A stretch of 64,000 bases of DNA, from contig JAKSZP010014508.1 in assembly GCA_022478985.1 (NCBI GenBank), forward strand, positions 124,001 to 188,000. Reading direction: 5' to 3'. A program made the position numbers and the translations under genes. A model generated the notes under the pieces. That model saw nothing but the letters and a program-made list of their open reading frames with translations, searched no databases and had not been told where the DNA came from. The DNA comes from Massospora cicadina. Its lineage: Eukaryota; Entomophthoromycota; Entomophthoromycetes; Entomophthorales; Entomophthoraceae. Positions 46,165 through 56,646 of the stretch are shown here, in pieces; position 1 is the first letter of the stretch; each line of letters opens with the position of its first letter.

Positions 46165-46780
46165 ATCCTCATCCTCCCAGTCATCAGGGTCAGTAAGAGG
46201 TCATATAGCCTCTCCGCCTCACTATTATCCAGGTGAAGAATTGGCAGCTAAGTTAACCCATCAACATTAATGTGACGGGTTATAGCATGGTGTTCAATCT
46301 TCATGTCATAATGCTAGAGATTTAGAGCCCCGTGAGCTAACTGACCAGTAGGATCCTTCATGGTTTGTAGCCATTTTAATGAAGCGTGGTTTTTAACCAC
46401 AGTGAAGGCAGCCCCTACGGAAAAATTTTAGTGTTTTATAGCTAACAAAACAGCAAGACACTCTTCTCCGTTACACTGTAGTTGCGTTCCGCCTTTGATA
46501 GCATCTTAATGAATTAGGATACAAGATGATAAACACCATTTTCATCCATTTGATCTAAGATGGCCCCAACAGCATAGTCTGAGGCTCAGTAAACAAGATA
46601 ATGATTTCCATAGTCATGGTGCCTCAGGATAGGACATTGCTGTAGCAGTTGCTTTAACGTCTCAAAAGCGTCCTTCAGTTCAGCATCACAACTGAAAGGG
46701 GTGCTCTTAAAAAGTAGGCGGACGAGCGGTTTTTGAAGTTGGGTGACTTTAAAGATGAACTGATGATAATAAATCATCTT
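46165..46780 (-). pseudogene. pol: family-C RNase H, copy G, broken
   Basis: Minus strand: FKVTQLQKPLVRLLFKSTPF and CDAELKDAFETLKQLL (46777-46650), then the AVGAIL region near 46570 and the DHASLKW region near 46385, and TRHINVDG near 46270. Several stops. Confidence 0.8.
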
Positions 46781-47864
46781 CCCTAGACCTACCAGAATAT
46801 CCTATAACTTTTTGGTGGAGGCATTTTCGAGATCACTTTGACCATATCTTCTATGGGTTGAATTCCCTCTTGAGAGATGGAGCGTCCAAGGAAATCCAAT
46901 TTCCTTTGGAGAAGGTATATTTTTTTAGTTTGGAGAAGGTATATTTTGAGTGTTTTAACTTGATATTTGACTCACTTAAGCGTTGGAACACTTCCTTAGG
47001 TGATCAGAATGTTTGTTAAAGGTTCTTGAGAACACCATGATGTCATTAAGTTAGACCATGACACAACTTAACTCTGGTCCTGCAATATGTGATCCATCGC
47101 GCATTGGAAAGTTGCAGGTGCGTTGCACAACCCTTGAGGTAATAGGATGGGTCAAAAGAGACCCTCACTGAAAATAAGAGCACATTTCTCCTGGTCTTGG
47201 GGAGAAAGGTTCATTTGCCAATAGCCGCTAGCCAAGTCCTTTGCGGAGAAGAAAGATCTGGATAGTTGTGCCAAGGCGCCTCAATGCAGAGGATAGTAAA
47301 GCTATCCTTTGTCATGAGGTTACATATTATGTGGTAGTCCATGACTATCTGATGACCTCCATTCTTTTTTTCAATTAGCAAAAGGGGGAAATACCAAGGG
47401 CTTTGTGAATGAACTAGTAGCCCCGGGTCAAGTAACTTCCTAAGCTCCGTCCTCATCTGTTGTTCTTCCACCTTTGACTTACGATAAGAGTTGGACCTAA
47501 TAGGACGGGAATCACCCACCTCAATGGAGTAACTCCAGTCTTTCATATGGCCATAGTCTTTATCTAATTTGTAGAATATGTTGCTAAATCCTTCCAATAA
47601 AGTGTAAATTTTGTCAAGTTCATCTGGGGTCAGATCATCCAAGATATGGACATTGGGTAAGGTAAATAACAGATAATTCGTTGGCAGGCCCATATCCAAC
47701 CTAGAGACAATAAATTTAATTTGTTCAATATCCTCCAAAAGGACTAACAAGCCTCTGCTAATCTCCTGGTGTTTTCTTACAACTTTGTCCTTGCTGGCGA
47801 GGTTCCCCAAAGAAGTGTAATAGGCCTCTGGTAGGCTGGGTCTAGAATTCCAGGCAATACTCAA
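46781..47864 (-). pseudogene. pol: family-C RT and pre-RT linker, copy G
   Basis: The open stretch 47864-47211 (217 codons) is the longest family-C pol frame: GLPTNYLLFTLPNVHILDD, LTPDELDKIYTLLEGF, IRSNSYRKSKVEEQQM, then KKNGGHQIVMDYHI. Downstream, 47210-46800 holds the palm in other frames; the catalytic box near 47050 reads LNDIMVFSRTF, so the first Asp is Asn. A short duplicated stretch (ggagaaggtatat at 46910 and 46934) lies near 46910-46950. Confidence 0.85.
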
Positions 47865-47869
47865 GGCTC

Positions 47870-48511
47870 TAAGGGGTTAACGCCTCAATACTACGAGGTG
47901 CAACAAGCAGTGGTGTGGGATTTGAAGGGTAATCTTTGTTTATCCACTTGTTGTTCATCAAGCTTAATTACTACCTCATCTGAAGCATAGAAAACTATCT
48001 TCCATAGCATCCACTGAATCAGGCAATTTTTTGTATTTCGTCCTAAGGTAGTATAATGTAAATGTAAATCTGAAAATGGGTACTCAACCAGGAAAGAATA
48101 ATCGCTTTTGCTGGAGTCTTTATTGGATAAAATAAAGGGATTAAGTATTAGAATAACGAGATGAACCTTACTTCAGGTTGAAAAATTCCCTCATATTTGA
48201 TCATAAATTAAGTATCTATGTTCATATCATAGGTGTTGTTGTTTAAGGCTACTGCAGGACCAATAAGTTGAGCTTCCCAATTCAAATGAAAAGGGAAGAT
48301 TATGCCCTGATGGCTCTGGTGTTTTTCAAGGCTGATTTCCAAATTATTGATTGTAATACAATTCAGGTTCCAGATTAATCTTTTTCATAAGCTTTTAGAA
48401 GATTACATTCACTGTGAAGCCAGTATCCAGGATGGTAATCACTCTGACTTTTTGAAAACCACTTCCACATTGATGAGTGTTCCTCTATAGTTAGGCGATA
48501 TAGCTAAGACC
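47870..48511 (-). pseudogene. pol: family-C protease, copy G, cut by element H
   Basis: Minus strand: YRGTLINVEVV near 48490, a frame slip, then LDTGFTVN-type reading near 48430. It begins at 48511, the left border of H; the preceding codons (ARKITSTLWQKD) are at about 56600-56554, right of H. Confidence 0.8.
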
Positions 48512-48516
48512 TCCTT

Positions 48517-49739
48517 TGTGACAAATGGGGTCCTTCCACATTGCAACAAAACAGTTGGGCAAGAGGGTCCAAGTGAGGTCCCACAAACAGGAGAGTGCAG
48601 CTGTAGTCAAGTCCTTCGTTTGTTGGCTTGATGAGCAATTATTGATATATTCTTGGAATATGGTAAGGACAATGCTGACACTGATTAGAACAGTTTGTCC
48701 ACCAGAGAGGGCGTACAGAGAGGCGACTGCTCTTTTAAAGTATGAGGAATAATCCATTTGTCACTCAAAGTCCAGGGTTTTTCTCCAAAATTAAATAAAT
48801 GATTTTAAGCTTTTAAAAGTTTTAGTTCCGATTTTTGAGAATTTTAATTAATATACTAGAAGATGAAGTTGTCCTAAACACCTTCGTCTGATTGTATTTA
48901 TGTTAGGAAGCGGAAGATATGGGGGAATTTTTTCCCACAGAGTTTTCATACAGCAGGCTATCCATGGGCCTATTTTGAGAATCTCAGCCTCTGATATTCC
49001 CATCTGGGCCCATTCTAGACCGTTCATTGGGTACTCCAGGCGTTATGAAAAACTTTTCCACATACAATTTCATTCATTAGGGACAAATCAGAGCTTGGCA
49101 TTCTCATATCAACCTTATCACAAAATTTGAAATTAATGTTTATTAAAAGTTTTCTGACAATTTCTGAACTACTCAGCTGCTGCTCCCCATAACTCTCGAC
49201 ACTTCTATTTTTGGTATAATTTGGATTGGCAGCCCCTGATTCGCTGAGCTGCCATTTGCTATGAGTCTCAATAATCTCATATAGCAGTGGATTCAGCTTG
49301 GCAGCTCCTGATTCGCTAATCTGCCTTTCACCATGAATCTCGATATTCTCATCTAGTGGTGGATTCTGCTTGGCAGCTCTGATTTGCTGAGCTGTCTAAT
49401 GCCGTGGTTCTCAACATTACTGCTTTTAGCATAATTTGGCTCGACGGTTTCTAATTCGCTGGGCTGCCCTTTGCCGTTGTCATTATTATTATTTAGCTCA
49501 TCAGACTTTGGGTTGGCAGCCCTTGACTGGCCTGGTCGCCATTTACATCAACCCTTGCCACCTCTACTCTGAGGTTTAGTTGATTTGTCAGCATCTGATT
49601 TATCAGAATGCCATTTATGAGGGTCGTTGCCCTCAAACCCTATGATTTTATTATTATTATCTATGTTACTAAGAGCTAAATTCCCGCCTTAGGGGGGGTT
49701 GGGGCTATGTGGCAGTCAGGTAGCGCCTTGACCGTCACA
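48517..49739 (-). repeat. 3' LTR of H (1223 bp) with five 72-bp units
   Basis: On the minus strand it starts TGTGACGGTCAAGGCGC after a purine tract and ends TTTGTCACA. 72-bp units begin near 49153, 49225, 49297, 49369 and 49440. One unit more than the other LTR explains the length difference. Confidence 0.88.
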
Positions 49740-50811
49740 TCACCCCTCAGAGGAGAGCCCCCCTGTGCCCCAGTATTCCTCCACCTTCCAGGGACAGTTG
49801 GCGCAATTGGTGGCTGTTTGCCAGGAGGATTCTTCTATCAGTTAGACGACCCATTTTACCAAGTACCATCACTTTTTGTGAACGATCTTGGTATTCAGAA
49901 TCTCCTCCACCTCATACTCCAGCTCCTTGGTTGTCCGACTGGACCAGCTCCAACTTTGCTGGTATGTGCCTTCATATTTCTTGAGCTGCAAAACGTGCAA
50001 AACAGGTGTGCATGTGATCCTTCTGGGAATTCTAGTTCATACGCCACCTCATTCACCTGTCAAAGGACCTTGTAGGGTCCTAAGTTGATGGGTCTGAACT
50101 TTCTACACTGTCTTTAGGGTGTGTAGTATATGACATTTATCAAGATATAGTCTCCATTTTTGAGGGGCGGAGCCTCAGAGCGATGCGCATCTGCCTTCCT
50201 CTTCTGGGCCTCCACCACCTTCTCCAGGTTGTCTCTCAATGTCTTAAACTTTTCCCTCATTCCAGTCACTAAATCATCTGCCATGGGGTTCATTCCCCCA
50301 GCGTGTCCCTCCATCATCCGTGGGTGATACTCATGATTTGCAAAAAAGGGCGACATTCCGGTTGATGAGTGTGCCAGGTTGTTGTATGAAAACAGTGCAA
50401 TTCTCAGCCACTTGATCCAAAGATCTTGTCAGGTGGTGAGTTAGTACCATAGGTAATGTTCAAGGTTCTGATTGACACTCTCCATCTGGCCAACTGATTG
50501 GGGATGGTAAGCGGAGGACTGGAATGGTTTAATCTTAAGATTTTCAGGCGGTGATTCCAGAACCTAGAGATGAACTTCGGGCCCCTGTCTGAGATGACCT
50601 CATCTGGGAGTCCATGTCAGACAAAGACCTCCCTCATAAAGATTTCAGCCATGTCCTTCGCCATGACCTTAGAGGTGCATGGGAAGAACTCAGCATATTT
50701 TGTTAGTCAGTCCTCTACCACCATGACTGCATCATAGCCCTCCAATTTTGGATGCCCGGTGATGAAATCCATGCTAAGGGAGGTGTAAGTCTCAGGGAAC
50801 ATCCTTTGCTC
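49740..50811 (-). pseudogene. pol: H integrase core, C-terminus and chromodomain
   Basis: Minus strand: SLSMDFITGHPKLEGYDAVM (about 50785, first Asp), [14 protein letters not shown] (about 50610, second Asp), MSPFFANHEYHPRM (50356), then KADAHRSEAPPLKNGDYIL. Around 49925-49800 EYEVEEILNTKIVHKK and WYLVKWVV, followed by EESSW, is a chromodomain, with a stop in the middle. Chromodomains of this class bind methylated H3 and guide integration into heterochromatin. Stops also occur in the core. Confidence 0.83.
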
Positions 50812-50820
50812 TTGATCAGG

Positions 50821-52224
50821 TCATTTTCCTGTTCCAGAATAAAAGACACCGAAGAGGATGGCGGTACCTCTCATCACTCAGGGCGACCTCACTCACGTAG
50901 TAGATGAGCGATGGGTAACAGCTTGTCCGCTCCAGATCCCACCCCCAATACCCACACTTACCTTGGCAGAACTGTTGTGGGGAATTAGTGAAATCTGTGC
51001 CAAGATTACTGAGCTTAAATCGGCTGTATCTAATTCGGCCAGCAATCTGGCTGATGCCCAAAATTCAAATGGCTGTAAAAGCATGAAGAATGAGATATTG
51101 GCTTGATCGCCCAATGGTTCTAATTTTATCTCCAAACCAGTTGAACAAATATTGGGTGCTATTGATGGGGGTTTGAAGCCCTCAGATAGTAATTTGGGCG
51201 TTGCGCCCAATGTGCTGCTGTTGACTGAACAAATAAATTAATGACTGAGTGCAGGTGGGTTGGCCATCCTGGACCCATTCCCAACCAAATGGACCTGTCC
51301 CTATAAGGGATGGCCTTGGGGGATTCCTGTCACCCGATGGGCCAAACGCTGTCATGCTAATCATTGGAAACGTAGTCAATCCCTGGTTTGGACATCTGAG
51401 GTTGAACTGAAAGAGACTCGGCCTGCCACCAAATTTTACAATTTTGGTTCCTAAATAATAAACCCCCCCATTCCCAAACAATTCGCCGGTTAGGTCATAT
51501 CTGTGGGTCCCAACCCCATCCTGTCACTACCCAATTGACCACTATTTAATCAGTTGCATGGCACTGAGAAAACTGTTGAATGATTTTCTTACTTTCCTTT
51601 CCTAATAAATTTTTGCCAAAAAAAATCAAATTTTCTTTATTTTCCATTCTGACCGCATCCCAGATGGCATTTCCCTGGTGGTCCATCACCCCGCACTCTG
51701 GGTGGGCTTTACTAATTCTTTTGGTCACCATGGCTCCCACTATCATTGATTGGGCCCAGCGAGTCTGACACTTTTGGTCTTACAACCCCACTCTTATGAA
51801 TTTCTGACAACAATAAATGGGGATCTTATGGCCCTATGTACAACAATGGATAGAGAGAATCCATCTCCCTATTGCCCCCAGATGAGTTGGTCTCTCAAGC
51901 CAAGAATCTCGTTGAGCCTGTCCCAGTAATCCCACCTCCTGCAGTTAAAACCACTGAGTTGGGAATGGGTTCAGCGTGGTTTGCCGTTGGAACACTCCTT
52001 ACCCTGTTGTTACACCACCACTTCGTGGTATCACATTTTCCAGCTCTATATCAAGTCGTATGGTTGGCAATGCCTCTGGCATTCTGACTTGCTTTTTGGG
52101 TGCTCACACTTCCCAACTGGCAGGCCAGTTTAAACTCCTTCTGCCGTTTCCATGACAGGAGGTCCACGGCATTCATTAGATATTAAGTGTTTTAACTTCC
52201 CTGTGGGTTTGCTTCAAGATGGCT
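50821..52224. mobile_element. insertion X, 1.4 kb, unknown type, 9-bp target duplication
   Basis: It separates the zinc-binding end of the H integrase (right) from the core (left). Flanks are ttgatcagg at 50812-50820 and 52225-52233, and its removal restores the integrase order CLTC to SRAKDVP. No terminal inverted repeat, A tail or LTR is visible. Plus-strand ORFs 50858-51106 (LTLAELLWGISEICAKITEL, a short helical stretch), 51260-51454 and 51872-52087 are short and unrecognised. A 9-bp duplication is common for Mutator-like transposons, but the ends do not support that. Confidence 0.6.
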
Positions 52225-53210
52225 TTGATCAGGCACAGGTAAGGCAGCGTGCAGTATACCCTCTTACGGTTCCCACTAGGACCAGCCAGGAGTATTTCCA
52301 GCGTATCAGTTCAAATTGTTTTCCCCACACCAGGGTGTCCCGCCATGGGGTGGTCATGACATAACTCCATTACTTCATTTTGAAGCTTGAGCGTTGGGTT
52401 CATAGGCGGTCATGGTGTAGGATGAGGACCCCTCCTTCCTAAAATTCTTGTAGCCTTCGCTGGGGCCCCCCTCCCTCTATCTCTCTCCTGACCTTGTCCC
52501 CAAATTTGGTGCGTCATTGGGATGTCCAGATTCTCTCTGTTAAGTTGGCACGTTCTTCCTGTATCGATACAAACACCTGGTGAGGGAGCATTGTGACCAT
52601 GTTGAACACGTCCAGCTCCTCCTTCATGAAGGTCATTTTTGGGTCCCAGCTAAGTAGGTCTGGAAGTAAGGATTGCTCTCCCTAGGCTTGTATTCTATTT
52701 TGAAGTCATATTGATACAGCTCTAGGTGCCAGCGGGCTTGTCTATGGTTCATCCTATGGGGGCTCTTATGGAACTCCAAAGCCCTGTGGTCAGTCTGGAT
52801 TATGAATGGGTGGCACGTTTACAACAGATGATGCTGCCACTTGTCTAGTGCTGTGACGATCTCCAGGAGTTTCTTGTCATAGATGGGGTAGCTTGTTTCC
52901 GCTGGTAGCATATTCCTGCTGAAGTAGCATATGGGTGCTCCAAACCATCCTCACCTGTCTGCAAGAGGACCGCCCGAATGGCAAATTTTAATGCATCTGT
53001 CTCCACAATGAATGGATGACTAGCATCCGTTTGCACTAGGACTGGCGCTGTGAGAAGGGCCTCCTTGATGGCCTGGAACGCCATCTCTTCCTCCTCTCCC
53101 CATTGAAAAGGGACTTGCCCAGTCAACTGGGTAAGCGGGGTGGCTGTTTCTGAGAGGTCCTTGGTGAATCTCCTCAGGAAATTCACCACCCCTAAGAAAC
53201 TGCGCACACA
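52225..53210 (-). pseudogene. pol: H RNase H and integrase zinc finger, broken
   Basis: Minus strand. 53207-52845 is open: MRSFLGVVNFLRRFTKDLSE, then FIVETDALKFAIRAVLLQ (first Asp). Then TDHRALEFHKSPHRMNHRQA near 52790-52730 and IEYKPRESNP. The integrase end reads HDHPMAGHPGVGKT near 52350 and VRGYTARCLTCA near 52245, the HHCC finger. Frame breaks between. Confidence 0.83.
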
Positions 53211-53925
53211 CCTGTCTTATCCGTTGGCGCTGCCCACTCCTTCACTGCTGTCAGCTTTTCTGGGCAGATGGCTGTTCCCTTATTGAATACAACGTTGCCT
53301 AGGAAAGATACTGAGCCCTTATAGAACTTGCATTTGGAGGACTCCACATGCAGGTTAGCCTTGTCCAGTGCCCTGAGGACCTTCTTGACGTCCTCTGTGT
53401 GCATCTCGTGAGACTTGGAGAACACCAGGATGTCGTTCATGTATACAACACAGCATTTCCCAATCAAGTCGCCCAGGGCATGGTCAATGGTCCTTTGGAA
53501 AACGGCTGGGGCGTCTTTAAGTCTGAATGGCATGACCTTGTACTCATATACCCCTAGGTGGCACCTGAAGGCCATGTACTGTTGGTGCTTGGGTACAGCT
53601 GGCACTTGGTTGAAGGCGTAACCAGGTCCAACTTTGAGAACACCTGACTCCCAGCGATCATCTGGGAGATTCTCGCCATTAGTGAAATGGGATAGGGGTC
53701 CATTTCAGTTATGGCGTTCAAATGGCGGTAGTCAACACAGGGGCAGAGCTTGCTGTTTTTTGGGGACCAGGAGGATGGGAGACACCACTGGAGATTTGAA
53801 GGCACAATCATCCCTCGCTCCATTATATCCTTCACGTACTGGTCTAAGACTTCCCTCGCTCTGGGGTTCAGGGGGTACACTGGGCTTCCTTTTGGGAGCT
53901 CAGCATCCCCTTTGAACTTGAACAA
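53192..53925 (-). pseudogene. pol: H reverse transcriptase, broken
   Basis: 53925-53554 is open: AELPKGSPVYPLNPRAREVL, SKLCPCVDYRHLNAITEMDP, SQVFSKLDL. 53605-53192 follows in another frame: FRCHLGVYEYKVMPFRLKDA, then CVVYMNDILVFSKSHEMHT, so the first Asp of YMDD is Asn (GAC to AAC would do it). Confidence 0.87.
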
Positions 53926-55230
53926 GAATATGAAGGGGCCCTATGGAGCGCAGGTGGTGGCAACGCTCCTCTAGAACAGGTGTTCATAGTCTCTGAATTC
54001 CTCTGGTAACTTTTCCTCTCTGTCCCTAGGTGCACAGAGCTCACGCCAGGCCTGCTCCTTCCCAAGATAAAGAATTCTACCATTATAGGCTCTTTAATCC
54101 TTTGGGGTGAAGCATCACTAGCTCTCCTCCAGATCAAAATGTGTGGAGTACTTGTGCCACCATCTCATGCCCAGAACGATGGGGTGGGGCAGGTTCTAAA
54201 TAGCGCAAAATTCTTCCCAGAATTGGTAGGTCCCTGTTGAAGCTTTATACTGGGCTTGATCCCAAAGCATTCTGACGACTTGGAGGTGTCCGCAAGAGTC
54301 ACAATACCCTTTTCTTGCATTTGTACTTTCAATTTCTAGGCTAACTCCAGGTCCAGGTAGTTTTCTTCAGCTCCAATTTCCACTAGCGCCCAAATTTTTC
54401 TAACTTGACCCATTTCCCTTTCTTCTTTCGCTTCAAAGTAAACGGAATAAACAGATAAGAGGAACCGTTTCCTTTATTGAGCAAAGAAATGCGAGCAGGG
54501 GTCAGGCGAAGGTTGTAGGTGGGGCCGTCCAAGCCGCTGGGAGTTGTGGGTGCAGGAGCTGCAGAGCGTGGGGCAGTTATACTGGAGCCCCCTGCTCTTG
54601 TTGCCCCACATGTTTTGAGATGAGCTCTGACTCCGCGTGTCATCCAAGTAATCTACTGTGGTTCCCAGGCACAGGGATCCTGGCTTGGGCAAGGCTAGCT
54701 GGTTCACTACCTGAGAGGCAACAGTGACATCTTCCTCCAAGGTTGTCCCCAGGTGGGTAGCGGCCATAGCTTTGTGGATGTCCGGGCGAAGATTCTGTCT
54801 AAATATCTGTGTGAACTGGGAAGGAGTCACTTTTGCAGCTTTGGCTAGAGGCTGGAACAGCTGGGAGTTTCATTGATGGACATTTTCCCCTGGCTAAGGG
54901 CTAAGAGCGCTGACCAGGCGGCATCCTGAGTGTTGTGTGGGGTGGCGACTCAAAAAATAAAAATGGAGAAAGTCCTCCAGAGAGGTTGGAAGGACCAGCT
55001 GTGTTTCCAAGAGTTCAGTAAGCTAGATGGACAGGTTCATTGGCAGATCCACTATCACCTGAGCGATCTGGAAAGATGCTGCCATTGTTCCCCTAGTGGC
55101 CGTAGTGAGGTGGGCCTGCTATCTGATGCGAGAGAAGGTTCCATGCATTACACTCAACTTCTACGGGATCAGTTCTTGTCTAAACTTGGACATGGCGCCA
55201 ATGTGTTGGACATAAGCAATGTAATACCCT
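53926..55230 (-). pseudogene. gag: H gag and protease, broken
   Basis: 54830-54474 carries FTQIFRQNLRPDIHKAMAAT, THLGTTLEEDV, the C-terminal gag region of chromoviruses. Upstream (55230-54840) is the gag N-terminus with stops. Around 54400-54350 the protease start reads GKWVKLE, then ALVEIGAEENYLDLELA; the catalytic Asp is Glu. 54137-53868 is the protease-RT linker. Confidence 0.72.
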
Positions 55231-55394
55231 CAGGATGGAAGGACGCGAGTGGCTTTCTTTAGCAGGAACATTATGGAAAAGAAAACCATCAGGAGAGTGG
55301 TTGTGTGCTTATACCAAGTGGGTAGGGCTCTCTCATATGGTTTCCCCATCTCATCCCATAAAATGGAGATGAGATTAAAAAGAACTTCGTCTAA

Positions 55395-56548
55395 TGTGAC
55401 AAAAGGGGTCCTAACACATTGCAAAAAAACAGTTGGGCAAGAGGGCCCAAGTGAGGTCCCACAAACAGGAGAGTGCAGCTGTGGTCAAGTCCTTCGTTTG
55501 TTGGCTTGATGAGCGATTATTGATATATCCTTAGAATATGGTAAGGATGATGCTGACACTGAGTAGAAAAGTCTGTCCACCAGAGAGGGCGTACAGAGAG
55601 GCGACTGCTCTTTTAAAATATGAGGAATGATCCATTTGTCACTCAAAGTCCAGGGTTTTTCTCCAAAATCTAAATAAATGTTTTTCAAATTAATTAAAAT
55701 TTTATTTATGATTTTGAGATTTTTAATTAATATGCTAGAAGATGAAGTTGTCCTAAACACCTTCGTCTGATTGTATTTATGTTAGGAAGCGGGGGATATG
55801 GGGGAATTTTTTCCCACAGAGTCTTCAGACAGCAGGCTATCCATGGGCCTATAACAAGAATCTCAGCCTCCGATATTCCCATCTGGGCCCATTCTAGACT
55901 GTTCATTGGGTACCCCAGGCGTTACAGAAACTTTTCTGCATATAATTTCATTCATCGGGGACAAATCAGAGCTCAGCATTCTTGTATCAACCTTATCACA
56001 AACTTTTGAAATTAAAATTCATTAAAAGTTTTCTGCTGATTTCTGATTCACTTGGCTGCTGCTCCCCTTGACTCTCAAAACTTCCATTTTTGGTATAATT
56101 TGGCTTGGCAGCCCCTGAATTTCTGGGCTGCCCTTCGCCATGGCTCTCAATATTCTCATCTAGTGGCAGATTTAGCTTGGCAGCTACTGATTCGCTGAGC
56201 TTCCAAATGCCATGGTTCTTGATGCTACTGCTTTTGGCATAATTTGGTTTGGCAGCCCCTGATTCGCTGGGCTTCCCTTTGCTGTTGTCATTATCATTAT
56301 TTAGTTCATCAGACTTCAGGTTGGTGGCCTTTGATTGGCCCAGTTTCCATTTAAATACATCCTTTCCACCTCTGCTCCGAGGTTTAGTCAATTTGTCAGC
56401 ATCTGATTTGTCAGAATGCCATTTATGAGGGTCGTTGCCCTCAAACCCTATTATTTTATTATTATTATCTACATTGCTAAGAGCCCCAATCCCTGCCTTA
56501 GGGGGAATTGGGGCTATGTGGCGGTCATGCAGCGCCTTAACTGGTACA
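55395..56548 (-). repeat. 5' LTR of H (1154 bp) with four 72-bp units
   Basis: On the minus strand it starts TGTACCAGTTAAGGCGC at 56548 and ends CTTTTGTCACA at 55395. 72-bp units begin near 56032, 56104, 56176 and 56248. The adjacent internal sequence (ttagacgaagttc) is not a PBS of the type used by the other families. Confidence 0.88.
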
Positions 56549-56646
56549 TCCTTTTGCCATAAGGTGGAGGTTATTTTGCGAGCAGTCTCAGGGTAAATAT
56601 CCAAGATGGACTTCATAGTGTGACCTCGCTGGAAAGGGCGAATCAA
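55996..56646 (-). other. chimeric ORF: G gag-pol joined to the H LTR
   Basis: 217 codons. The first 30 or so (MIRPFQRGHTMKSILDIYPE and on) are the end of family-C gag-pol; the rest is H LTR. The LTR part reads the 72-bp units in frame as 24-residue repeats (SESGAAKPNYAK, then a variable half), rich in Ser, Asn, Lys and Glu. The join is an accident of insertion, but the repeats stay open through the whole LTR half. Confidence 0.7.

Larger units (their letters stand above)
48517..56548 (-). mobile_element. element H: full-length chromovirus-like gypsy element nested in G
   Basis: 8.0 kb, minus strand, long LTRs (1223 and 1154 bp) with TG...CA ends and a perfect 5-bp target duplication (tcctt on the plus strand at 48512-48516 and 56549-56553). 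Order gag, PR, RT, RNase H, IN, chromodomain. It interrupts the protease of G. The internal part is more GC-rich than its surroundings and belongs to a different lineage from families A and C. It carries insertion X. Confidence 0.9.

Noticed and set aside
48517..56548. The 1.2-kb repeats flanking H as a segmental duplication of G gag
   Set aside because: They have TG...CA ends, a polypurine tract and a 5-bp target duplication, and copy C lacks the sequence at that place; they are LTRs.
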